A stretch of 5,841 bases of DNA from contig WOZT01000171.1 of the NCBI GenBank assembly GCA_011620145.1, positions 1 through 5,841 of the forward strand, written 5' to 3'. Origin of the DNA: Gammaproteobacteria bacterium. Lineage in GTDB: Bacteria; Pseudomonadota; Gammaproteobacteria; UBA5335. Each line of letters starts with the position of its first letter. The stretch's first letter is position 1. This document shows positions 1 to 5,841 of the stretch, in pieces. The translations under genes and the position numbers were made by a program. Below the pieces are notes generated by a model that saw only the letters and a program-made list of their open reading frames with translations, searched no databases and was not told the origin of the DNA.

Positions 1-123
1 CACCATTCCCGCCGTGGCCTGCTGAAAATGGTCAGCCAGCGTCGCAAGCTGCTCGACTACCTGAAGAAAACCGATGCGGCTCGTTATCAGGAATTGATCG
101 GCCGTCTGGGTCTGCGCCGCTAA
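1..123 (+). CDS. rpsO: 30S ribosomal protein S15, C-terminal part (5' end outside window)
   Basis: S15 is a primary 16S rRNA-binding protein of the small-subunit platform. The window opens in frame and reads 40 codons to a TAA at 121-123. The peptide begins [15 protein letters not shown] and ends [10 protein letters not shown]. It matches the E. coli S15 C-terminus almost residue for residue and should correspond to about residues 50-89 of an 89-aa protein. The HHSRRGLL segment is the conserved rRNA-contacting region of the family. The start and promoter lie upstream of the window. pnp follows after 55 bases on the same strand, the usual gammaproteobacterial order. No frameshift or oddity is seen in the visible part, and identification is secure despite truncation. 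Confidence 0.97.
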   Translation, partial: HHSRRGLLKMVSQRRKLLDYLKKTDAARYQELIGRLGLRR

Positions 124-167
124 AACGGATGCGCCTGGGTCGGGATTTCAGATAAGCACGGGTCGGT

Positions 168-174
168 AGGGAAG
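168..174 (+). promoter_or_regulatory. Ribosome binding site of pnp
   Basis: The purine run AGGGAAG lies 4 bases before the GTG at 179, with its AGGGA core 6 bases away. It supports GTG as the pnp start. The next in-frame ATG is at codon 34, inside the conserved first RNase PH domain, so a later start would destroy the fold. Confidence 0.7.
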
Positions 175-178
175 CATT

Positions 179-2272
179 GTGACAATTACAGTAAAGCGAT
201 TTCAGTACGGCGAGCATCTGGTCACCCTGGAGACCGGGCGCATTGCCCGGCAAGCCACCGGGGCCGTGCTGGTCAGCATGAGTGATACCGTGGTCCTGGT
301 GACCGTGGTGGGCCGCAGGGAACCCTCTCCCGGTGTGGATTTCCTGCCGCTGACCGTCAATTACCAAGAGCGCACCTATGCCGCTGGTCGCATCCCTGGC
401 GGTTTCTTCAAGCGCGAGGGGCGTCCCTCCGAGAAGGAAGTGCTCACCTCCCGCTTGATCGATCGCCCGCTGCGTCCTTTGTTTCCCAAGGGCTTCCATC
501 ATGAAGTCCAGATCATCGCCACGGTGAATTCGCTCAATCCCGACGTGGACCCGGACATCCCGGCGCTGCTCGGCGCTTCTGCTGCCTTGGCCATTTCGGG
601 CATTCCCTTCCAGGGTCCCTTGGGTGCGGCCCGCGTGGGCTACATCGACGGCGCTTACGTGCTCAATCCCACCTACAGCCAGTTGGAACGGTCCGACCTG
701 GATCTGGTGGTGGCCGGAACCGAGCAGGCGGTCCTGATGGTCGAGTCCGGTGCCCGGGAATTGCCTGAGTCGGTGATGCTGGGCGCGGTCCTGTTCGGTC
801 ATGAGCAGATGCAGTCTGCGGTGCGCGCCATCAATGAGTTCGCCGCCGAAGCCGCCAAGCCGGCTTGGGCCTGGCAGCCCCACACGGCCGATGAGTCGGT
901 CATTGCGGCCGTGTCCGGTCTGGTCGAGCAGGAACTGAGTCAGGCCTACAGCGTGTCGGAAAAGCAGGCACGCCAAAATGCCGTCGCCGAGCTGCGGCAG
1001 CGTGCGGTGACGGAGCTGGTCGTGGCGGAAGGTGTGTTCACCGAAACCGCGGTCAAGAAAGCCTTTGCCGATCTCGAAAAACGCATTGTCCGCGAACGGA
1101 TCCTGAACGGCGCGCCGCGTATCGACGGCCGTGACCTCAAGACCATTCGCCCGATCAGCATCGAGGTGGGGATTCTGCCCCGCACCCACGGTTCGGCGCT
1201 GTTTACGCGCGGGGAAACCCAGGCCATCGTCGTGACCACTCTGGGCACGGCCCGGGATGCCCAGGTCATCGATGCCATCGAGGGGGAACGCAAGGATCCC
1301 TTCATGCTCCATTACAACTTTCCTCCCTACAGCGTCGGCGAAACCGGCTTCATCGGCTCGCCCAAGCGCCGTGAGATCGGCCATGGCCGTCTGGCCCGGC
1401 GGGCTGTCGAAGCCCTGTTGCCCGACATGGACGCGTTTCCCTACACCATCCGGGTGGTCTCGGAAATCACCGAGTCCAATGGCTCCAGCTCCATGGCGAC
1501 GGTGTGTGGGGCCAGCCTGTCGCTGATGTCCGCCGGCGTGCCCGTCAAGGCGCCGGCAGCCGGCATCGCGATGGGTCTGATCAAGGATGGCGATCGCTTC
1601 GCGGTGATTTCCGACATCCTTGGGGATGAGGATCATCTGGGCGACATGGACTTCAAGGTGGCCGGCAGCGAGCGCGGTGTCACCGCCCTGCAGATGGACA
1701 TCAAGATCAACGGCATCACCCGCGAGATCATGTCCGCCGCCCTGGAACAGGCCCGCAGCGGACGCCAGCATATCCTTGGGGAAATGGCCAAGGTCATCGA
1801 CCGTCCCCGCGAGGAGATGTCGGAATGGGCGCCGCGCATCCTGACCATCCACATCAACCCGGAGAAGATCCGCGATGTGATCGGCAAGGGCGGCGCCACG
1901 ATTCGCCAGATCACCGAGGAAACCCGCACCACCATCGACATCACCGACGATGGCACGGTGAAGATCGCCTCCGTCGACCGGGCAGACGGCGAAGCAGCCC
2001 GTCGGCGCATTGAACTGATCACGGCCGATGTGGAAGTGGGGACGGTGTATCAGGGGCGTGTCAGCAAATTGATGGACTTCGGCGCGTTCGTCACCATTCT
2101 TCCCGGCCGCGACGGACTGGTCCACATCTCCCAGATCTCCGATGAGCGGGTCGAGCGGGTCAGCGACAAGCTGAAAGAGGGCGATATCGTCGATGTGAAG
2201 GTGCTCGAAGTCGACCGCCAGGGTCGCATCCGGCTCAGCATGAAAGCGGTGAATGCCCCGACGGACGACTGA
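179..2272 (+). CDS. pnp: Polyribonucleotide nucleotidyltransferase (PNPase)
   Basis: PNPase degrades RNA 3'-to-5' by phosphorolysis, releasing nucleoside diphosphates, and works in the cytoplasm as a trimer, often within the RNA degradosome. The 697-aa protein has the full family layout: a first RNase PH domain (about 5-145), an alpha-helical linker (about 235-310), a second catalytic RNase PH domain (about 315-545), a KH domain (about 556-600) with the GKGG loop at 569-572, and an S1 domain (about 620-688). Catalytic signatures are intact: [13 protein letters not shown] at 396-408, [13 protein letters not shown] at 432-444, and [10 protein letters not shown] at 482-491, whose D485 and D491 correspond to E. 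coli D486 and D492. The GTG start is supported by the upstream Shine-Dalgarno and by alignment of [15 protein letters not shown] with the family N-terminus. The tail after S1 is only about 8 residues, shorter than the E. coli Ala/Pro/Glu-rich tail. It is probably co-transcribed with rpsO. Confidence 0.98.
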   Translation: MTITVKRFQYGEHLVTLETGRIARQATGAVLVSMSDTVVLVTVVGRREPSPGVDFLPLTVNYQERTYAAGRIPGGFFKREGRPSEKEVLTSRLIDRPLRPLFPKGFHHEVQIIATVNSLNPDVDPDIPALLGASAALAISGIPFQGPLGAARVGYIDGAYVLNPTYSQLERSDLDLVVAGTEQAVLMVESGARELPESVMLGAVLFGHEQMQSAVRAINEFAAEAAKPAWAWQPHTADESVIAAVSGLVEQELSQAYSVSEKQARQNAVAELRQRAVTELVVAEGVFTETAVKKAFADLEKRIVRERILNGAPRIDGRDLKTIRPISIEVGILPRTHGSALFTRGETQAIVVTTLGTARDAQVIDAIEGERKDPFMLHYNFPPYSVGETGFIGSPKRREIGHGRLARRAVEALLPDMDAFPYTIRVVSEITESNGSSSMATVCGASLSLMSAGVPVKAPAAGIAMGLIKDGDRFAVISDILGDEDHLGDMDFKVAGSERGVTALQMDIKINGITREIMSAALEQARSGRQHILGEMAKVIDRPREEMSEWAPRILTIHINPEKIRDVIGKGGATIRQITEETRTTIDITDDGTVKIASVDRADGEAARRRIELITADVEVGTVYQGRVSKLMDFGAFVTILPGRDGLVHISQISDERVERVSDKLKEGDIVDVKVLEVDRQGRIRLSMKAVNAPTDD

Positions 2273-2292
2273 TGCCGTTTGCGCTTCAGTTC

Positions 2293-2326
2293 AACAGCAA
2301 CGCCGCTTTTCAGCGGCGTTGCTGTT
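2293..2326. terminator. Hairpin between convergent pnp and ppc, probable bidirectional terminator
   Basis: A perfect 15-bp inverted repeat (AACAGCAACGCCGCT, 2293-2307; complement 2312-2326) encloses a 4-base loop. The loop reads TTTC on + and GAAA, a GNRA tetraloop, on -. It begins 20 bases after the pnp stop and lies 51 bases past the ppc stop. On + the stem ends in TT followed by one further T, then CC. On - there is no U-tract beyond the stem's own final TT. The stem is very stable but the U-tracts are short, so it may act as a terminator, as a 3'-end-protecting stem, or both. The rest of 2273-2377 shows no other feature. Confidence 0.75.
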
Positions 2327-2377
2327 TCCATCGAGCAGAAGCTTGGCAAGGACACGGCGCAGGCCGATGAAAGGCGA

Positions 2378-5086
2378 TCAGCCGGTGTTCTGCAAGCCCA
2401 GTGAGATGGCATTGACGGTGATTACCAAGGCGCGGAACAGCGCTTCGTCCTGGCGGTCCCCGGCGCGCCAACGGGCCAACAGGTCCACTTGCAACAGGCT
2501 CACCGGATCGAGAAACGGATTGCGGGTGCGGATGGAACGTTGCAGGATGCGGTCCTGCTCCAGCAGGGCGTGCGTGCCCTTGAGCTTGAAGACCGTGGCG
2601 ACGGTGCGCTCGTAGGCCTCGCGGATCTGGCCGGTCAGGTGACTTGCCGATTCAGGCACCAATTGGGCGTAACGCTCGGCGATGCCCAGATCGGCCTTGA
2701 TCAGCACCATTTCGGCATCATCCAGCAGGTTGCCGAAGAACAGCCAGTCGCGTGCGAGCTGGGACAAGGTCTCCGCGCCGAATTCCGCGATGGCGGCTTC
2801 CAGGCCGTGACCGAGTCCATACCAGCCAGTGAACAGGTAGCGATTCTGGGACCAGGAAAAGACCCAGGGGATGGCGCGCAGGTCCTTGACGCCGGCCATC
2901 TTGCGACGTGAGGCGGGACGTGAGCCGATCTGCATGCGCTCAATGACGTCGATCGGCGTGGCGTGACGGAAAAAGGTCATGAAATCCGGATGATCGACCA
3001 GCTCTCGATAACGCACCCGGCTTTCCGCCGACACACGCTCCATCACGGCCCGGCGCAGGTCGTCATCCGCTGGACCCGGATGGGCAGTGGCCAAGGCGAC
3101 GGCGCTGACGGTCTGTTCCAGGGTGCGAATGGCAATGCCTCGCAGCCCAAACTTCTCATTGATGATCTCACCCTGTTCGGTCACGCGCAGGTGGCCTGCG
3201 ACCGCACCCGGTGGCGATGACAATACCGCCTTGTGGGTCTTGCCGCCGCCGCGACTGATGGTGCCACCGCGACCATGGAATAGGGTCAATTCCGCGCCGG
3301 CATCCGCTGCAACGGAGACAAAAGCCCCCTGGGCCCGCTGCACACTCCAACGTGAACAAGCGAATCCCCCATCCTTGTTGCTGTCTGAATAGCCCAGCAT
3401 GATGACCTGACGCTGGGCGCGCTGGCTGAGGTGGGCTTGATAGACGGGTTCCTTGAACACGGCGGCCATGACGCCGGGCCCGTGCTCCAAATCTTCGATG
3501 GTTTCAAACAGGGGCGCCACATCCAGCGGTACCTCGCCGCTCTTGCCCAGTCCCGCCCAACGCGCCAGCAACAACACCGACAGAATGTCGTCCACCCCTT
3601 GCGCCATGCTGATGATGTACGGACCGATGGCAGCCTGGCCATGCCGACTGCGGACATCGCGAATGGCCTGGAACACGGCCAGGGTTTGTTCCACTTCGGG
3701 ATCGGCGGGGATACGCGGTGGATCGGCGCTGATCAGGGCCCGGCGCAGGACAAGCAGGCGTTCCTCAACGGAACGATCCAGCCAATCTTCAAGGCCCAGG
3801 CACAGCCCGATGACGCGCCGGTGAACCAGACTATCCTGGCGCACATCCAGGGTCATGGCATGGAATCCAAAGGTTTCAACGCGGCGCAACAGGCGCTGGA
3901 CCAAAAACAGGCCCGCATGCCGCCCCTTGTGGGCCAGCAAGCTGTCGGCCATCAGGCGGATATCGTTCAGGAACACCGTTGCGTCGGGATACCCGCCTTC
4001 GGTATCGCGAATGGTGGCAGCCAGACGCGCATCCATGAGTCGCAACATGAGCCGATAGGGCATGCTGCGGTGGCGGGGTGCAATGCTGGCGAGGCGTTCG
4101 GGAAAGCGCTGGCTGTATTCGTCGATGCGCTGTTGGAGTGCATCGCTGACACCGACCCGGCTGCCCGATTGACTGAGTTCGCGATACAGATCGTTCAATT
4201 CACTCCGGTAACGCGCCAGAATTTCCCCGCGCTGTTTTTCCAGGACGCGCCGGATGCTGGCGGCCGAGACATTGGGGTTGCCGTCCATGTCGCCGCCCAC
4301 CCAGGAGGCAAAGCGCAGCAGGGGGTGGGAGACAAAAAGCTCGGCTTCCGGGCCATACACCTGCCGTACGGCTGCCTCCAGTTCCTCATAAAAGGAAGGC
4401 ACGACGCGATAGATGACCTGGAGCAGGAAAAACAGCACATGCTCGTGTTCATCGTCGACCGTCGGGCGGACATCGGGGTCGCTGTCGGTTTGCCAGGCGG
4501 TGGCGAGGTGCATGTGGATGTTTTCGAGAATACCGGCGGATTCCTGGGGCGTGAGATTTGGATTGAGCCGCTCCACCAGGCGTTGGGCGATCCACTGTTG
4601 TTTTTGCAATAAGGTTCGGCGACGCGCCTCGGTGGGATGGGCGGTGAACACCGGCTCCACCCAGAGATTCTGTAACAGCGCATCAAATCCGGCCAGCGAC
4701 ATGCCGCCGTCCCGAAGCCGGGTGACCATGTCCAGCAGGCTTTCCGGTTGGGGCGTGGTCAATTCGCGCGCGTAATGGCGCCGGCGGCGCAGGCGATGCA
4801 CTTTTTCGGCGATATTGACCGATTGAAAATAGGACGAGAAGGCGTAAGTGAATTCAACCGCCTCTTTGGTCGTCAGGGCGGCGAGGCGGGCACACAGTGC
4901 CTGTTCGGCTTCCAGTGAACCATCCCGGCGCGCTTCGGCCAGCCGATGCACCTCCTGGAACAGTTCAACCAGCGGCCAGTCCGTTTGTTCCCGAAGGGTT
5001 TCTTCCAACAGTTGCCGCAGGGTTTCCATGTCGGCCAGCAGAGCCTGGATGGGATCGGCGGGCGATGCGATGGAGACGTCTGTCAT
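2378..5086 (-). CDS. ppc: Phosphoenolpyruvate carboxylase
   Basis: PEPC adds bicarbonate to phosphoenolpyruvate, giving oxaloacetate and phosphate; this cytoplasmic, Mg-dependent anaplerotic reaction refills the TCA cycle. The 902-aa protein is near the family's usual 880-930. Visible motifs are VFTAHPTEARRRT with catalytic His150, VGGDMDGNP (263-271), LDVRQD (413-418), GYSDSNKDGG (565-574) with Lys571, the glycine-rich loop FHGRGGTISRGGG (603-615) with Arg606 and Arg612, RAIPWVFSWSQNR (737-749), and the C-terminal QNTG. Residues equivalent to the E. coli aspartate-inhibition site appear kept: Arg612, Lys797, Arg855 and Asn900, so feedback inhibition by aspartate is plausible. The ATG at 5086-5084 (MTDVSIAS) is preferred over one at 5254 because it has a strong GGGAGG site, and the longer version would add 56 non-conserved residues and run into mlaB. 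A 61-base gap separates it from mlaB; no terminator or clear promoter is visible there, so mlaB readthrough is possible. The gene converges on pnp. Confidence 0.97.
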   Translation of the reverse strand: MTDVSIASPADPIQALLADMETLRQLLEETLREQTDWPLVELFQEVHRLAEARRDGSLEAEQALCARLAALTTKEAVEFTYAFSSYFQSVNIAEKVHRLRRRRHYARELTTPQPESLLDMVTRLRDGGMSLAGFDALLQNLWVEPVFTAHPTEARRRTLLQKQQWIAQRLVERLNPNLTPQESAGILENIHMHLATAWQTDSDPDVRPTVDDEHEHVLFFLLQVIYRVVPSFYEELEAAVRQVYGPEAELFVSHPLLRFASWVGGDMDGNPNVSAASIRRVLEKQRGEILARYRSELNDLYRELSQSGSRVGVSDALQQRIDEYSQRFPERLASIAPRHRSMPYRLMLRLMDARLAATIRDTEGGYPDATVFLNDIRLMADSLLAHKGRHAGLFLVQRLLRRVETFGFHAMTLDVRQDSLVHRRVIGLCLGLEDWLDRSVEERLLVLRRALISADPPRIPADPEVEQTLAVFQAIRDVRSRHGQAAIGPYIISMAQGVDDILSVLLLARWAGLGKSGEVPLDVAPLFETIEDLEHGPGVMAAVFKEPVYQAHLSQRAQRQVIMLGYSDSNKDGGFACSRWSVQRAQGAFVSVAADAGAELTLFHGRGGTISRGGGKTHKAVLSSPPGAVAGHLRVTEQGEIINEKFGLRGIAIRTLEQTVSAVALATAHPGPADDDLRRAVMERVSAESRVRYRELVDHPDFMTFFRHATPIDVIERMQIGSRPASRRKMAGVKDLRAIPWVFSWSQNRYLFTGWYGLGHGLEAAIAEFGAETLSQLARDWLFFGNLLDDAEMVLIKADLGIAERYAQLVPESASHLTGQIREAYERTVATVFKLKGTHALLEQDRILQRSIRTRNPFLDPVSLLQVDLLARWRAGDRQDEALFRALVITVNAISLGLQNTG

Positions 5087-5090
5087 GAAA

Positions 5091-5096
5091 CCTCCC
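5091..5096 (-). promoter_or_regulatory. Ribosome binding site of ppc
   Basis: On the minus strand GGGAGG is followed by TTTC and then ATG at 5086-5084. This strong Shine-Dalgarno, with a rather short 4-base spacer, decides the ppc start in favour of the 902-aa product over the 958-aa extension. Confidence 0.8.
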
Positions 5097-5147
5097 GGAG
5101 CGACGGTGGCGGAATCGCGTGTCCGCTCGGAAGGGTTCCGGGGCGGA

Positions 5148-5486
5148 TCAGCTTGTGCTGACAGGATCGAGCAGGTTGGCAAGGCCGAATACGGCGGCCA
5201 GATTGCGAGTCTGATCGGGCAGCGAGTGAAACTGGATAGAACGGCCCACGGCATGGGCCATCCGTTTCCATTGCAATAGCAGTGCCAGGCCAGCGCTATC
5301 CATGTGCGTGGTCTGGGTGAAATCCAGGGTCAGGGGGGTCCCCTGTCCAGGGGTGCAAAACGGCTTGAAGGCGTCTATGCCTGCAACGACGGATGCAAAC
5401 GTCAGGCCGCCGGCAACCCGAATGAGGGTGCCATTCGGGTCGGCGGTGAGCGTCAGCGGATCGGATTGTTCAGTTTTTCTAGACAT
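5148..5486 (-). CDS. mlaB: STAS-domain protein, MlaB subunit of the Mla phospholipid transport complex
   Basis: MlaB is a small cytoplasmic STAS protein that binds the MlaF ATPase and supports assembly and activity of the inner-membrane MlaFEDB complex, which moves phospholipids between the two membranes. The 112-aa product has a single STAS-like domain. An N-terminal strand leads into VAGGLTFASV (24-33). A central strand and loop, LTLDFTQTTHMDSAGLALLL (52-71), carry the hallmark DSAG, with Ser64 at the position of the conserved Ser/Thr that is phosphorylated in anti-sigma antagonist relatives. No signal peptide or membrane segment is seen. The ATG overlaps the end of mlaC by 8 bases (ATGTCTAG) and has no good Shine-Dalgarno, so translation is probably coupled to mlaC. 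The STAS fold is sequence-poor and shared with SpoIIAA-type antagonists; placement directly after mlaC makes MlaB by far the best reading. Confidence 0.88.
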   Translation of the reverse strand: MSRKTEQSDPLTLTADPNGTLIRVAGGLTFASVVAGIDAFKPFCTPGQGTPLTLDFTQTTHMDSAGLALLLQWKRMAHAVGRSIQFHSLPDQTRNLAAVFGLANLLDPVSTS

Positions 5487-5841
5487 TCGGCTTTGCGATC
5501 GGAATGGTTTGGGTGCGCATTTTTTCGATCAGTCCGTCCAGGCCCAGGCGGCGGGCATCCTCCTGCAACACATTGCGATAACTCATGATGAAGCTGATGT
5601 TTTCCACCACCACGTCGTAGACTTTCCACTCGCCCTGTGGATTGCGGTAGAGATAATATTTCGCTTGGATGGGCTTGCCATCCTTGAGCACGATCTCGGT
5701 GGGGACGGCCTTGTCCCAGTCGAAATAGCCGCTGGTGGGGCGCATGACCCGGATGGGTTGATCCTCGTAGGAGAGCAGTCCCTCGGCATAGGTGCGCATC
5801 AGCATGTTCTCGAATTCATTGAGAAACGCGGTTTTCTGGGC
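5479..5841 (-). CDS. mlaC: MlaC-type periplasmic phospholipid-binding protein, C-terminal part (5' end outside window)
   Basis: MlaC (Ttg2D / toluene-tolerance family) carries phospholipids across the periplasm between the outer-membrane MlaA complex and the inner-membrane MlaFEDB transporter. The last 120 codons are visible, in frame from the window edge to a TAG at 5481-5479. Family features include FLNEFENMLMRTYAEGL near the edge and the stretch WKVYDVVVENISFIMSYR, which fits the family's W-x-VYDV-x-VE-x-(I/V)S-x-x-x-x-YR pattern. A GLDGLIEKM segment closes the domain. The signal peptide and N-terminal half would lie beyond the right edge, and mlaD, mlaE and mlaF are expected further out, though none is visible. 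The end overlaps mlaB by 8 bases. The first in-window ATG, at 5805, is internal and not the true start. Confidence 0.88.
   Translation of the reverse strand, partial: AQKTAFLNEFENMLMRTYAEGLLSYEDQPIRVMRPTSGYFDWDKAVPTEIVLKDGKPIQAKYYLYRNPQGEWKVYDVVVENISFIMSYRNVLQEDARRLGLDGLIEKMRTQTIPIAKPNV

Noticed and set aside
137..205. Short direct repeats near the pnp start (GGGTCGG at 137-143 and 160-166; GATTTCAG at 144-151 and 198-205), considered as regulatory sites.
   Set aside because: They are 7-8 bases long, one copy lies inside the pnp coding region, and no known site matches, so chance is sufficient.
32..2125. A 697-codon open frame on the minus strand opposite pnp.
   Set aside because: Its codons lie exactly back-to-back with pnp codons, so its stops would need TTA, CTA or TCA codons in pnp, which GC-rich genes avoid. 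The translation shows no recognisable domain, is rich in His, Gly and Asp as expected of such shadows, and lies over an undoubted PNPase. Its equal length to PNPase is coincidence.
3431..4612. A 393-codon open frame on the plus strand opposite ppc, with shorter ones in the same frame at 2489-2911 and 2963-3220.
   Set aside because: All are in the same back-to-back register with ppc codons and are explained by the rarity of TTA, CTA and TCA in ppc. No domain or convincing start context is seen.
5128..5140. A small inverted repeat, CGGAA-GGG-TTCCG, in the mlaB-ppc gap, considered as a terminator or operator.
   Set aside because: Only 5 bp with a 3-base loop and no T-run follows; this is expected by chance in GC-rich DNA.
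5087..5254. A 56-residue N-terminal extension of PEPC from an ATG at 5254.
   Set aside because: It overlaps the end of mlaB, has no family similarity, and is bypassed by the strong GGGAGG site before the ATG at 5086.

Overview
The window shows conserved housekeeping genes of a GC-rich proteobacterium, most likely a gammaproteobacterium or close relative. The evidence is an S15 C-terminus and a PNPase close to the E. coli proteins, the rpsO-pnp order, and the tail of an Mla phospholipid-transport operon (MlaC then MlaB). A genus cannot be named from this sequence. Five genes are present, two of them cut by the window edges. No mobile element, CRISPR array, tRNA, rRNA or recognisable accessory system was found, and no gene-free stretch exceeds about 105 bases.

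Left part, + strand: the last 40 codons of rpsO (S15), a 55-base spacer, then complete pnp (697 aa, GTG start). This is the classic translation/RNA-turnover pair, and no terminator is visible between the two genes, so readthrough from rpsO into pnp is likely.

Middle: pnp and ppc converge on a 105-base intergenic region holding a perfect 15-bp hairpin with a 4-nt loop. It is a probable shared transcription end for both genes.

Right part, - strand, in reading order: the 3' end of mlaC (periplasmic phospholipid carrier), mlaB (a small STAS protein of the inner-membrane Mla complex) overlapping mlaC by 8 bases, a 61-base gap, then complete ppc (phosphoenolpyruvate carboxylase, 902 aa). mlaC and mlaB serve outer-membrane lipid asymmetry. 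ppc replenishes oxaloacetate and is metabolically unrelated, so its place behind mlaB is a neighbourhood fact rather than a sign of shared function.

I looked for an undescribed system and did not find one. Large open frames opposite pnp and ppc are codon-usage shadows. The observations listed are modest: the ppc-mla adjacency, the active-site loop variant in PEPC, the shared hairpin, the bare rpsO-pnp spacer, and the mlaC/mlaB overlap.
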